Source: Avena insularis
Lineage: Eukaryota > Streptophyta > Magnoliopsida > Poales > Poaceae
DNA: 64,000 nt
NCBI GenBank assembly: GCA_023614405.1
Contig: CM042685.1
Coordinates: 92,742,684-92,806,683 of the forward strand
Reading direction: 5' to 3'
Both the position numbers and the translations under genes were made by a program. Positions 1 to 13,400 of the stretch are shown here, piece after piece. Position 1 is the first letter of the stretch. Each line of letters opens with the position of its first letter. The notes under the pieces were generated by a model. It worked only from the letters and a program-made list of their open reading frames with translations. It was not told the origin of the DNA and made no database searches.

Positions 1-2113
1 CGAACGAAGTTCGCCAGAGTCTTGCGATCTCCTGATGCCGCTTGTTCATGCTAGGGTGACCAGAGCGCCGCCAACATCATCGTCCACCCGAGCCCGACGC
101 AGCAAGAACTCCGACGAGAGCCGGCCGTAGTGTCCGCGGCGCCTTGCCCGTTGCCGCCAAAGTTGAGCATCGCGCATCGCCACGATTCTCGTAAGCATCT
201 CCGACGACCCGAGCCACTGTAGCGTGCCGCCGCCTGTAGCGAGCTCGCCGCCGCCGAGTACCGCCGCCGCCATTTATCCGTGGTCGCTGATCCAGGACCG
301 TAGATCTAGATCCAGCGACATAACAGATCACTTATCGCGTTATGAGTAGATCTGGCGCAGATTAAGTAGATCTAACGGCTCAAAGACGTGATCCTGAGCG
401 AACCATGCGCACTAATCAGATTAAGACGCGTGGCTAGAGTTTAGGTTTAAAATCAGGATTTAAATCTATTAGATGTTTGAATTTGATTTAGCCATAACTT
501 TTGATCCCCACGTCCAAATTTGATGAATTTTATATCAATGGAATCAGGAGAACAAGCCCTTTCTAAATATGCAATGTGTTTAATGTTTTGCTTCTGTTAA
601 AATATTTTTATTTACAGAAACATTTGTAGGGCTATTTTGAGTATATGAATTGTTTAAGAAATGTTTTAAGGTTTAAATAAATGTTGTTTGGCAAGTTTTG
701 AACTTGTTTATGAACCAGTACAGTACACTTGCTTTGTAGAGTTTTAAAAACCATCACATATCATATTGCATGCATTCATATATTTTTGTTTGTATATATT
801 TTGTATGTGATTGTTGCTATGATTTTATGTGTAGATTTTGGTGCTAATAGTGATTGTGATTGTGAGGAGTGTAGCTACTCTCCAAACTACCAAGGCAAGT
901 GGTGCTTCATGATATTTTTATCCCTATATTTTCTACTAAGCATATGAATTATTTTGCTAGTCTTGCATGTTATATTTTGATTATATGCCATGATGGGAAA
1001 TCCTAGTAGTTGTAGAATTGCTAGGAAATTTCTAAGTTAAGATGCTTATCTATGCCATGCTTAGACTAGATAGTAGCAACCAAGGGTGGTGAAATATACA
1101 TGCTATGATGAAAATATTTCTAAGTCTTTCGACTTGTGTTTTGCCTAATAAAACAACTAAGTGAATGAAACACCTGGGTGGAATGGAAGGAATGGTTTAT
1201 GTTGAGTGGTTACACAAGGCCCATTTCTATGGTTTACCTTGTGTATCTCACTTGTGGAAAGCCACCCAGGAACAAAGAGATTTTAGAGGCCAAGTGTTAA
1301 GAAGCTTCTAGTGCAGCCACTTGGCAATATGGGCTCTGCCTGGATCACATAGGTTGCTAGAACTTAGCCATTTGGAAAGTTGGTGGTAGTGGGATGATAG
1401 GTTGGAACGCGTCCATTTGGTCTAAGGGAAGGCTTCTGAAAGGTCCTGTCTTGGTGAAAATCAAGTCTGGTGGGGAAAGTGCACAACCTCTGCAGATGGA
1501 AGAATCTAAGTACTTAGCCATGTCCCTGGAAAAGGACAACTTGAGCATCAAGACATGGAAGCTATCAAGAATCTCCTCATCCCAATTTCTAAGTAAAACA
1601 TGTGGGTGAACAAGTGTGAAGGACTCCAATGTCTATTGGTGGTTGCTTGGGAAAAGTTTTGACAAAGAAAAACTTAGTGATTTCAACTAATAGGCAAAAC
1701 CTATTTTGACCAAAGCAAGCCTAAGCTACACTTAGCCAAATTGCATATAGTATTTAGTCCACCAAAAATTATACTAAGGTATCACTTGCCAATACAATTC
1801 CAATGTATTGACCCACTGTACTGTAACTTGTGATGTTGCAGGTTACTCTGATGAGGATTAGGAGTCATGAGTCTACACTCAACATGTTTGCCTGTGGCAC
1901 ATGAAGATGAAGACTTTTATATATTTACTTAATTAAACTATTGTAATAGGCCTATGGCCATGGAGTTGTAAAGTCTCTGTTGTCTCTGGAATGACTGTAA
2001 TAATGACCTTTGTTTTTGTGTACTTCATCTTAAACTGTGGATGCTAGCATTGATCCAGGGACTAGCATTGCAATCACAGGGATCCTTTTCCTTTATAAAG
2101 GAGGGATCTTACA
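1..2113 (+). mobile_element. R-family LTR, 3' part (solo-type), cut by window edge
   Basis: This stretch aligns by eye over its whole length with the 3' two thirds of the complete LTR at 33154-36360. Shared segments include a conserved stretch around 1140-1700 (containing the words cacctgggtggaatgg and ctctgcctggatcacatagg) and the same terminus, gatcttaca. It ends at 2113, and what follows (ataagcc...) matches the middle of a G-family LTR. So an R LTR was inserted into an older G LTR, whose left part lies outside the window. No R-family internal region adjoins the 3' end, so a solo LTR is most likely. The 5' end and left TSD are not visible. Short ORFs inside it, such as 1394-1609, show no recognisable domain and are not treated as genes. 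Confidence 0.8.
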
Positions 2114-2934
2114 ATAAGCCATTCTTTAATTTTGGTCCAGGACTACTGCATGTAAAATTATATGTTTTTACATATTCAGATGGATCATGGCCAATATGAT
2201 TTTTGAGAGTTGGAATCAACTCAAAATCATTTATGGTTTATTTTTCAAAAATGTTTGAAGTGGTAAAAGCTATTGTCTTGTTATTTTTACTGAGGGTGAT
2301 CTATAATTTTAAAATAATTAATCCAATGGGAGTGTTTAGAGATTTTCATCTACTTTCTAAAAAAAATGTTTCATTCAATTTAGTTTGGTGACTCTTCCTG
2401 AGTTGAATTTCAAAGTTACCTAGAGTATAGGATTTTGAATTAAAAAGGAAAATCTAAGTTTGAATCTGCGGGCTCACACGGGAATGCTAACCAGCTGGCC
2501 CAACTATCCGACGCGCACGCGGCGGACTGCACCGGGGTTGGTCCCACACATCATCGACTGAGTTAAAACGGAAGGGTATCCTCTAATCTGGGCCACATGA
2601 TTAGAGCATGATCGACGGCTCCGCGTCGTCATCTCCGTTGCATGGGGCGTGCGAGACTGAACCCTAGCTCTATGGCGGGGGTCGTCGGGGGCTTACCAGG
2701 TCTCCAGCTAGGTCTGGCGAGGTGGGCGAACGAGTGAGTCGATGATGGCAGTTCGACTGGTGGTCGCGGTAGCTCTAGGGGCGGCTCCTAGCGCTGGTTC
2801 CTCTTCTCCACTGTAGCGGTGGGCTATGGTGAAATTCCGTTAATGTGGTGCTCGCCTTTCTCTAGGGACGGGTCAGCGAGATTTTAGGGTGAGAGGGGAG
2901 TAGATTGGTGTGCCTTTTGAGGTAGGGGAGGGCT

Positions 2935-2943
2935 CTATTTATA
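2935..2943 (-). promoter_or_regulatory. Putative TATA box of G-family LTR copy 1
   Basis: The plus strand reads ctatttata, which is TATAAATAG on the minus strand, the direction in which the G family is transcribed. The same box lies in the equivalent place in the other three G LTR copies near 28832, 41811 and 63276, next to a conserved ggcctctattta context. Conservation in four LTRs supports a Pol II promoter core. Start-site activity is inferred. Confidence 0.55.
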
Positions 2944-3761
2944 CTGCGCCAAAGGGGGCACGATGGCATGGCTCGGTCTCATCGGCGACGTTGTTATAGG
3001 AAGCTATTAGCATGGCCTAGGGTGTAGGTCGACGCAGGGCTTCATGGCGGTCGTCATACGCATAGTGGCATGGAGATGCGTGGTCTCCATTGTTCTAGAA
3101 CATCTGTGCTCTACGGCGGTATCATCGGTGTTCGTCATGGCGTACGGTGGTCATGGTGCTCGCGGGGTCAAACGAGCATGTTTAGGCGGTCGCTGGAGTC
3201 ACGGCGAATTTATTGGCGCAAGGAGAGAGCAAGGCGCGACATTTTCGGGTGGGATTGCTCGGCGCTCTGGCACGGTGATCGGCATGGTCGAGTGTTAAAT
3301 GGGCGTGGTTGTGCTAGCATCTCCGCGGGCGGTTGTTGGTCGAGGCGTGCACAGGAAGTGGCGGTGAGGTCACGGCTGCCTCCTAGACATCATGGGCGAG
3401 GGTGGCGCGGTCTGTGGCAGCGTGTCCGCATCGGGGTGACATGGGTGAGCTCGGGTACAAAGTGCACTGGTCAATATGGCGAGTGAGAGGTGCTCCATTG
3501 CACAGGCTGGTACTGGGTGAGTTAAGGCCATGTTGCGGAGGCTCGGTGAGGTCACAAAGATGATCACAAGGTTGATCAAAAGAGTAGATAGTTGGTGAGG
3601 TCATACTATGATCACCAGGCTTTTGATTAAACGGCCGCAACAACTAAGCTTTCAAATTTTCAAGTTATTTTTGGTGGGTGGGCTTGTCATAAGATTGGTA
3701 GTATCGGGTGCAAGGGTTTTCTAAGTGGTGATTTGATGGTTTTCCAAAAATTACTATCTTA

Positions 3762-3766
3762 ATGCA
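3762..3766. repeat. Target-site duplication, left (ATGCA) of the LARD-like element
   Basis: ATGCA immediately precedes the element and is repeated exactly at 13757-13761 after it. Removing the element and one copy restores a continuous G LTR sequence. Confidence 0.85.
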
Positions 3767-6700
3767 TGCGACACCCCCGGGATCAGGGCTAAACAAATCC
3801 CAGACCTCTGTCTGACATAAGTTTAACCTTGAGCTCGAGGATATCCAGTGAAGAATCGAAAACAAAGTAGTTACCCTATGACACATAATTCATTACAGCA
3901 AGCTCATAACTGAGCGAAGAGCCAAATTATTACAAGCATAGGTCACTAACCACAAACATCAAACAACAAAAGCCAAATTATGCTATTATTTATAGCAAAC
4001 TTAACAAATGGGCTAAGAGGCCTGAAGCATAATGATGATGTCCTAGCCCATAGTTTCAAGGTTGTCGGCCGGGAACCCCAAGCTACTCGTCGATGTCGAT
4101 GTAGTACGGAACTTTGTCTTCAAGGGAACACTTACTCTACCAAAAGCATCAACAAAGCAAGGGTGAGTACAGGGTGTACGCCGCATTACTTATGGCTGGT
4201 GGAGTTGTTTTGCATAAAGCCATCATTGTTTTGTAAAACAAGAGGGAGAAGAAGCTCGTGTAATCAGAGTATTTTAAAGGGGATAAGCGGGTGACATCTC
4301 CTAAATATTGATCACCATATTTTTATATCCACCAAGTCATCATCATCTGAACCCTATCTAGGATCACCCCCTCGTACCCATGAGGAAGCATCCTTGAGAA
4401 CATGTTGAACTGCCAAGTTTTACGATTAGGTTCAAGTTCTCTATGATCTTAGAATTCGGTCACCAAGCGTTCATAATCGTGAACACGGATTTTCGAAAAG
4501 ATTTAACCCTACAGAGCTGTAGAACTTAACCCACACGTACCAACCGACTCTTAATGCCAGATCATTAGCCCTCTTCCTTGGAAGACCGGCAGAGGCTGGT
4601 TGACCACGACCATTACCTTGCTTTCACCGAGACCATGAGTCACGCCCTAAGGACGGTTCCGCCGTAACAGGTCAAATACCGAAGCCCGTCCCTAGAGATG
4701 TGAGGCGAGGTTGGTTTACCAGGGATCCATCCACCCCAAGCAACCCCGACCACGCTTACCTACCTGTTATGATGCACCTTCACCCGCCAAATCTTTCAAA
4801 ACGTTTTCAATGCGTATGTTGAATGGAACTCCCTAACCATGTGACTCATGGAATCTACTAGGCAAGTTAGTTGCTTGTGAGGTTTTCTAGGCCCCGTGTG
4901 GTTGTACGCTTGTCTCGGTTCCAAAGGCAAGAACTCGGTTCCTAGTGGTGGCGAGCATGGGACTACAAAAACCACATCCCACCGTGGCCTCCCATACAAA
5001 ATGTAGCATGTTTAATATCATACCACTGATCTCATCACATTCTAATGTCATACTAGATTCTCTGCATCTGATACATCATCTGGATGAACTGGACTCGATT
5101 ACTATGCATGGCTAAGCAGGATACAGATATAAACTCTAGCAGTGCACACAAGCCAAACCTAGTTATGCTAGGAGTGGTGTATCAGGTAATATAATCTCAA
5201 AGGGCATAATGCAACAGATAGGATACTCTATCTATCGATAAAAGACCATAGTAGAATCATATGCATCATAGCAAGAATTGAAATGCTTTCGAAATCATAA
5301 GATTATATCATGGTGGGGCTATGCTTGCCTTTTCTTGTTGATAACTAGGAAGCAGAGCTTCAGACATCTTGAACTTGACTTGGTTATAGTTGGTCAAGTA
5401 TTGTTCATCGATCTTCGATTGTCTTGATCTCAGTCTTCGATCTTGATCTCGATATTGATATCGTATTCTATCAAGAAGAACCAAACATCGATGCAATTCC
5501 CAAGCAAGGATCATGATATGATAGGTTGATTAGTACTGAAAGGTAACCCTAAGGCATGGTCGACAAATTAATCGGGTGCAAACCCTAACTCGGGGAAACT
5601 CCGGAATCACCTATGATGGGTTACTATGTTATTCTAATTAAACTTGTCATGTAAGTTCATTATCAATGCATTATTATAGCTTAAATAGGTAGATCACATT
5701 TTTCTGAACATTTAGATATATTATTTGTATTTTTCTGAATTACAGATAATATGTTATTGAATTTACAAGATTATACCAATTTCTTAAACTATTTAAATTG
5801 ATTTATTGCGTCATTATGATGTCGGCAGACCCTAACCTAAACTTTTGCATCGTAGAGGCATCTAGCCTCTGAGGCTGACGGGTGGGGCCTGGGACACGTC
5901 AGCGAGCCACATCGACGAAGTGGGGCCCGCCATGGTTGACTCGCGCTGACCCGCACGATGGACGGTGGACGACGCCGACGACCACCTAGCGGCGGCTCTA
6001 CGGAGCGCGCGCGGATGTGCACTTACGCGGATCGGAAGCGCCTAAATAGGGGTGACCTAACTAGGGTGGCACGGGGTCCTGGTGTGGCCAGGAGCCTCGT
6101 CGGCGGTGACCAAAGCGGAGGCCGCACGACAGCACTCGAGGCTAGAGAAAACCAGAGAGGAAGGGGAGGGTCCTAGGGGACCACCATCTTACCGTGAGCA
6201 CACAGGAGGGGTCGGCGAGGCCGGCCGAGGTCGAGAACGGCAGCAATGGCGAAGGCTAACAACGTCGGTGTCGGGGAAGACGGCTCAAATCCTGCAGTTA
6301 GTGAGCTCCCTGGCTAGCACGCTTTGGGGCGAACGACAAAGTCGAGCATCGTGGTCGCGGTGGTGGCCTCAGAATGGCAAGGGGAGGCCGGAAACGATAG
6401 CGATGGAAGGTTCTAGCTGGAGCTAGGGTTCGGCTTCTTCTCTCGAGCGGCATAGAACAAGAGAGAAAGGGATAAGGGTATGGGGAGAGAGAGGGGAGCG
6501 TCAGCGTTCTTATCCTTGACTCCAGGGGCAGTGGTGAGCATCACAGTGCGCGCGGGATCGACAGCAAGCGGCAGGACACGCAACACCTTGCATCGTCCTT
6601 CTGGCTGGAGGAGGAAGAAAGAAGAAAGAAGCGAAGTGGTATGGGCCGCAAGTGGGCCGAGCAGGGCTATAGAGCTGCGCGCGCGAGCGGCGGAGAGAGA

Positions 6701-7043
6701 GAGGAGAGATATGGGCCGGCCTGGAATGGTTTGGCTCTGTTTTTCTTCTAAAAATCCTTTTCCTTTTTATTTTTCTAATTTCTCTTTTGCATTTTCATTT
6801 AAAATTCTGTTTTGAATAATTTCAAAAGTACCAGAAGGTTTTCAAAATAAATAAAATACTGCAGGAACCCCTTTAGGCTGTTTGGGATCCATACATTTTG
6901 ATACTTTTCAAAATATGAAAACCATTTGAATGTGTTTCAAAGAGTGGGAGAAGGATTAGGGCTTTGCATGCATTTTAAGGGATGATCCTCATGATGCACA
7001 AAAAAAACCCTAAATACTATTTAAGTAAAACTGGGGTGTTACA
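3767..7043 (-). repeat. 3' LTR of the LARD-like element
   Basis: It is nearly colinear with 10451-13756, from the gggatcagggctaaacaaat block to the final ctggggtgttaca on the plus strand. The left terminus reads tgcgacacc rather than tgacacc as in the other LTR, a small change at the very end. It contains a GC-rich segment (5880-6720) with overlapping open frames that have no domain and are not treated as genes. Substitutions and small indels between the two LTRs are plainly visible, so the insertion is not very recent. Confidence 0.85.
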
Positions 7044-7058
7044 GCTTTATCCCCCTTA
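7044..7058 (-). other. Polypurine tract of the LARD-like element
   Basis: On the minus strand TAAGGGGGATAAAGC lies directly against the start of the 3' LTR (TGTAACACC). A purine run here is the expected primer for second-strand DNA synthesis. Its position fixes the minus-strand orientation. Confidence 0.75.
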
Positions 7059-10000
7059 CGAGAATCTCGACCCGAGATTCCTAAGGTAGGAAGAGAGACA
7101 GAGAGAGAAAGAAACATGGCCACTCTAAAGATAAGAGGGAAACACACCAAACAACACAGAGTACCTCATGGTCAACTCACGAATGGAGTGTTTAGGAACT
7201 GCTCTGATATGATGAACATGAAACACGTCAAGGTAATAGAGGAAAATAGAGGAGAAGGTTTCAAATTGTTAGATATATGGTCTTCATAAGGGTCGAGACC
7301 ATGGAGTCTCAGAAGAGTTTAAGCTTCTGAGAAGGATGACTTCAATAGAAAGAACATGACCATAGACTTCAATAGGAAACCTCTACTACACGGATTAAGT
7401 AGAGATTTTAGGTTGCAGAGATATGGATCAACAAAACCAAGTTGTTGAACTACTTTTGACATAGAAGGGTCACTATTTCATTCAATAGAAGGCCAAGAAA
7501 TAAAGGTGTTTCGGTGGGGAGGTCTCTTAAGAGTCACAAAGAACATGTATTAAGAAAAACTTCTGATTACCAAAATCATAGTCATTCTTATAACATGGTT
7601 GAGAGAATGAAGGAAACACTTTATTCATCTAGGTTTATCAAAATCTTTTCCAAAGATCATGATATCACTTTACACTACTAGATGAATAGGTAAGAAGATT
7701 CCTGATACCACGAGAAGAAAGAAACTTCATTTACTTGGCACAACCATACGCTTGCCAACATGAAGGGTATGGAGGATCAACCGAGAGAGATTTAGCAACA
7801 CTGCTTTAAATGTTCTCCTTGATTTTTGGGATAGCAGACATCAAGTAAAGGTCGAACTTCGGATACAAAGGAAACCATAAGAGCAACTCCTACAATATAA
7901 GCAGCCTCATGGAGAGTGGTTGATATTGCTGAATTAAGAGAATATGAGAGTAGGTCTTTCTAGTTAAGTATGTCAACCATTACATCAATCTTGCCAGATT
8001 TACAAAGAGACCTATGTCAAAACCTTGGGGAACATGAACCATCATTGCTGCTTGAGATTCATCTTTGGTTAGGCGAAATGATACTATAGACTTAGCATGT
8101 CCGAATAGAATGTTTGCAACATTTACCATAAACGTAAATTTACTAGATTCTCAAGATATGGACTATAGTGTAAAGCTCCAAAAGTCTGAGCTAGATTGTT
8201 AGACCCATGCGTTTAGCAACTTGTCAAAAGACAATTGCATACATATAGAGTATTGACAATAAAACACACACGTGTCCTTAAGAAAAGAAAGATAACTCTT
8301 CTCGAGTTCACGGAGACATCTTTCAACAAGTGCACATGAACCGGAGAAGGTTACTTCTAACATCCAGAACACATACTTTGAGATCACACGAAGATGGTTC
8401 TCGAAATTTTCCAACGTTAATGCCAAATATTCCATATGAATGTTGTCTAGCATGGAGAAGATAAGGATGTCATTGATGGGATCAACAACAAAATTATCAA
8501 GATAATCCATTAAGATGGACTCATATGTTGCGTGAACAAGTCAAGAATAGTAGTCAGATCAAAGGACACGAAAATGTACTCAAGTGAAACATCACAAGAA
8601 GGAACACCATCAAGATAGTCCTTGGAACACGATAGACCAAGTCGAATCAAAGGTGGGGAACAATAACATATCCACAAAGGAGATACTATCTTTCTTCAGC
8701 ACGAACAAAACTAGACAGCCCTTTGAGGTGGAACAAAGTTGGATAGAACTTTTGCCTTGCAACTCTCCAAGTTGTTGTTCAAGCTCAACCAACTAGTTCA
8801 GGGGTATCCAGTACAGATCCTTGGAGAAAAGATTAGTTCAGAGAACTGAATTTCTCAAGAACTTGACATCACGGTCATGTGGCAACACGGTGATACTTCT
8901 AGTAGACATCTAGAATATCACGAACCAGCGATAAGTCACTTAGTTAGAGAGGAAACTTGCTTGGTAAGGCAAGAAGACGTAGTCTTGGAGCTTTGGCACG
9001 AGCCTAACTCTTCAACTAGAGAGAGTGCACCAGATTAGCGGACTTGGTAGCATGATCAAACTTCTCTTAGTGATACGATTAACCAATCATGCTAAGAATG
9101 ACACAAATGTCCTTTGAGTTCTAAACAATGAAAATTGCTAAGAATCTGTGATGGCCACATTATTACACACACGCATCACTCACGAGCACGAAAGCTCGAG
9201 GAAGGGTAGGTAAATATGTGTAAGAGCATCACATAATTAAGGGGTCATGAAACTCGACATGACCTATTAGTATTAAAGAGTGTGATACTTTAAGGTGGAA
9301 TAGGTAGAAGCTAATCAAGGCCTCTTAATCTGCATATTATAACACTTTGACCTGGTCCTAGATATGACGAGGTACTGGACTTTGTTTCTCCTAGACATTC
9401 CGAAATGGTTTGTCTTGACGGACCACAATAGTATCTTGCATTGGAAGACACCAATGCACATGTACAACTTGGTTACCGAATGGTAGATAAAGGTCGGAAA
9501 ACAATGGGAAAAGGAACATGCTCAGGACAAAATCCCGAGATGTGGAAACATAAGTCAACAACCTTCTGAAAACCAATGCATAGAAGAGGTAAGGTGTGGC
9601 AGATTCACGAATATAGATGCGATACTCACGAGGAGTACTCTTGTCGTGATCTATTTGGTTCTATTAAAGAACGTCTGCCATAGCTAGTGGTAAGGGAAGT
9701 CCTTAGTTGTCACAATTAAATCGTGACAAGAACCACAAGCTTGAAGGCTAGAATTGTAATAGCAGCCATCCTGAGGTAATGTGTGAACATTAACGACATG
9801 GGTCATAGGATGGACCTTGGTTTAACGATCAGCTTCATGTATAAGATTCACAACACTAGAGTCCAGCACAATCCGGGACCTTCGGTTCAAGTCCGAGGAT
9901 TAAAACCTGAGAAAGAAGTAAATACTACTTGAGTGACACAACATACACTACAAGGTAGTAATCACAAGGTAACTTCCAAGAAAAGAAACTACTTCTTAAG

Positions 10001-10430
10001 TACCTAAACAAACAAAAAGGAGGCACACGAGGTGAAAGAAAATCTCGAAGCCTAGAACAGAATACTACGGATCATTATATTGTAGGATCCATGAAACATA
10101 GAGATCATGATGAAAAAGGAATCTCTCATGTGAAGAAGAGAAAGGGGAACAAGGAATTCACAAGACAAACTCTAAAGAACTCAAGACTAGGTCAATTGGT
10201 TGAGAATCGACATGCCTAGAAGGCACCTAAGCTTTGAAAGACTAGAAGATATATCAAAAAATTTCCAAAATCAACACCAGATAGGATGAACCCAGAGTTA
10301 GAGAAAAACGGGATAAGAAGAAAAAGAAGCATACTAGCGTTTTTGCAAATACTTTTCAGCTTTTAAAATAATTTTTTACAAGCAATAGACTCAACATTGA
10401 CCAATAGCAAGGTTTCCCTATGGTCGGTAC
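7059..10430 (-). mobile_element. Internal region of the LARD-like element, mostly non-coding
   Basis: There is no intact ORF of retrotransposon size. The only recognisable coding remnant is the reverse-transcriptase fossil at 8199-8792. The rest is purine-rich on the plus strand and full of stops in every frame. About 3.4 kb is too short for a complete chromovirus gag-pol, so the region has lost sequence as well as accumulated mutations. Confidence 0.6.
8199..8792 (-). pseudogene. Fossil chromovirus reverse transcriptase in the LARD-like element
   Basis: Two open pieces on the minus strand keep the order of a Ty3/gypsy RT. The N-terminal piece (8610-8792) has LVELEQQLGELQGKSSIQ and VLFVLKKD, matching the ELKKQL..I.PS...P..FV.KKDG segment. 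The C-terminal piece (8199-8510) has DYLDNFVVDPINDILIFS, which aligns with [17 protein letters not shown] of the active site; one catalytic aspartate is replaced by asparagine (IDD to IND). Both lie in the order and strand set by the LTRs, PBS and PPT. The palm segment between them is too decayed to follow. The enzyme cannot be functional. Similarity was judged against the intact pol at 30995-32929 in this window. Confidence 0.6.
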
Positions 10431-10443
10431 TACTCTGATACCT
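10431..10443 (-). other. Primer-binding site (tRNA-iMet type) of the LARD-like element
   Basis: The minus strand reads AGGTATCAGAGTA, close to the TGGTATCAGAGC complement of the 3' end of plant initiator Met-tRNA. It starts 7 bases beyond the end of the 5' LTR. Two mismatches are consistent with age. Confidence 0.7.
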
Positions 10444-10450
10444 AAACCTA

Positions 10451-13400
10451 TGACACCTCCGGGATCAGGGCTAAACAAATCCCACACCTCTATCTGACAT
10501 AAATTTAACCTTGATCTCGAGGATATCTAGTGAAGAATCGATAACACAACAGTGACCCTACGACAAAAAATTCATTACAGCAAGCTCATAATTGAGCGAA
10601 GAGGCAAATTATTACACATAGGACACTGACAACAAACATCAAACAACAGAAGGCAAACTATGCTATTAAGTATAGAAAACTTAACAAATGGCCTAAGAAG
10701 CCTGAAGCATAACGATGATATCCCAGCCCATAGATTCCAGGATGCCGGCCGAGAACCCCAAGCAACTCGTCGATGTCGATGTAGTACGGAACTCGTCTTC
10801 AAGGGAACTTACTCTGCCAAAAAGCATCAACAAATCAAGGGTGAGTACAGGGTGTACTCCGCAAGACTTATGGCTGGTGGAGTTGTTTTGCATAAAGCCA
10901 TCTTTATTTTGTAAAATAAGAGGAACAATAAGATCATCTAATCAGAGTATTTTAAAGGGGATAAGAGAGCGACATCTCTGAAATATTGATCACCATCTTT
11001 TGATATCCACCAAGTCATCATCATCTGAACCCTATCTAGGATCACCCCCTCGTACCCATGAGGAAGCATCCTTAAGCACACGTTGATATACAAAGTTTTA
11101 CGATTAGGTTCAAGTTCTCTATGATCTTAGAATTCGGTCACCAAGTGTTCATAACCGTGAACACGTCTTTTCGAAAAGATTTAACCCTGCAGGGGTATAC
11201 AACTTTATCCACACATAATAACTGACTCTTAATGCCAGATCATTAGCCCTCTTCCTTGGAAGGCCGACAAAGGGTGGTTGACCACGACCGTTACCTTGCT
11301 TTCGCCGAGACCATGAGTCACACCCTAAGGATGGTTCCACTATAATGGGTCAAAACCAGAAGCCGGTCCCTAGAGATGTGAGGTGAGGTTGGTTTACCAG
11401 GGGCTCCATCCACCCCAAGCAACCTCAGCCACGCTTACCTACCTGATATGATGCACCTTCACCCGCCAAATATTTCAAAAAAAATTCAATGTGTATGTGA
11501 CTCATGGAATATACTATGCTAGTTAGTTGCTCATGAGGTTGTCTAGGCCCCGTGAGGTTGTACGCTCGTCTTGGTTCCAAAGGCAAGAACTCGGTTCCAA
11601 GTGGTGGCGAGCATGGGACTACAAAAACCACATCCCACCATGGCCTCCCATACAAGACTTAGCATGTGTAATCTCATATCACTGATCTCATCTCATCATG
11701 TTCTCCTATCATATTAGATTCTCTGCATCTGATACATCATCTGTATGAACCAGACTCAACAACTATGCATGGATCAGCAGGATACAGATATAAACTCTAG
11801 CAGTGCACACAAGCCAAACCTATTTATGCTAGGAGCGGTGGATCAGGTAATGTAAGCTCAAAGGGAGTAATGCAACAGATAGGATACTCTATCTATCGAT
11901 AAAAGACCACAGTAGAATCGTATGCATCATGGCAAGAATTGAAATGCTTTCGAAATCATAGGATTATATCATGGTGGGGCTATGCTTGGCTTTCCCTGTT
12001 GATAACCAAGAAGAAGAGCTTCAGACATCTTGAAGTTGACTTGGTCATAGTTGGTCAAGTATTGTTTATCGATCTTCGATGGTCTTGATCTTAGTCTTCG
12101 ATATTGATCTGATATCGTATTCAATCGAGAAGAACCAAACACCGGAAAGAAAGGGGAAACAATCAACACATGGCATTGATGTAATTCTCATGCAAGTATG
12201 ATGATATGATAGGTTGATTAGTACTGAAAGTTAACCCTAAGACACTCTCAACAAATTAATCGGGCTTCCGAGGGGTGCAAACCCTAATCAGGGGATCTCC
12301 GGAATCACCTATGAGGGTTTACTATGTTATTCTAATTAAACTTGTCATGTAAGTTGAGTATATATGCATGATTATAGCTTAAATAGGTAGAGCTCATTTT
12401 TATAAACATTTTGATATATTATTTGTATTTTTCTGAATTACAAATAATTAGTTATTGAATTTACAAGATTATGCCAATTTTTGAAAATATTTAAACCATT
12501 TAAATTCATTTATTGTGTCATTATGACTTTGGCAGACCCTAACCAAAAGTTTTTCACCACAGAGGCATCTAGCCTCTCAGGCTGACGGGTGGGGCCTGGG
12601 ACACGTCAGTGATCCACATCGATGAAGAGGGGCCCGCTACGGTTGACTCGTGCTGACTCGTGTGATGGACGGTGGCCGACACCAGCGACCACCCAGCGGC
12701 GGTGCTACGGTGCGCGCGGATGCGCACATACGCGAATCAGAACCGCCTAAATAGGGGCGACCTAACTAGGGTGGCGCGGTGTCCTGGGGTGCTCGGGAGC
12801 CTCGCCGGCGGTTCCCAAACGGGGGCCGCACGAAGGCGCTCGAGGCTATAGCAAACCAGAGAGGAAGGGAGGAAGGGTATGGTCCTAGGGAAGGCCAGCT
12901 CAGTGTGAGCACAGAGGAGGGATCGGCAAGGCCGTGTGAGGTCGAGAACGGCGGCAATGGCGACATCATCAGTGTCGGGGAAGACGGCTCAAATCCTGAA
13001 GTTAGCGAGCTCCCTGTCTAGCACGCTTTGGGGATAACGACAAAGTCGAGCATCGCCGTCACGGTGGTGGCCTGAGAATGGCAAGGGGAGGCCGAAAATG
13101 ACGGCGATGGAAGGCTATGGCCAGAGCTAGGGTTTGGCTTCTTATCGCAAGCGGAACAGAGCGAGAGAGAAAGGGAGAAGGGTATAGGGAGAGAGGGGAG
13201 CATCGGTGTTCTTATCCTCGACTCCAGGGGCGGCGGCGAGAAACACACTACGTGGGATCGACAACGAGCGGCAGGACACGCAACAGCTTGCATCGTCCTT
13301 CTTGATAGAGGAGGAAGGAAGAAGAAAGACGCGAAGGGGTATGGGCCGCATGTGGGCCGAGCTGGGCTGCGGAGCTGGGCGCGCGAGCGGCGGGGAGAGA

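Larger units (their letters stand above)
2114..3766 (-). mobile_element. G-family chromovirus LTR, middle part (copy 1)
   Basis: The sequence is colinear with the G LTRs at 27739-30106, 40680-42139 and 62170-64000. Landmarks are the gagagttggaatcaactcaaa block (2205), a GC-rich block (2480-3500) and a T-rich tail. The GC-rich block carries many overlapping open frames on both strands (for example 3070-3486), but they are not conserved between copies and have no domain, so I read them as by-products of base composition. The copy is interrupted at 3767 by the LARD-like element and resumes at 13762. With no G internal region on either side, this is a solo or truncated LTR. Confidence 0.75.
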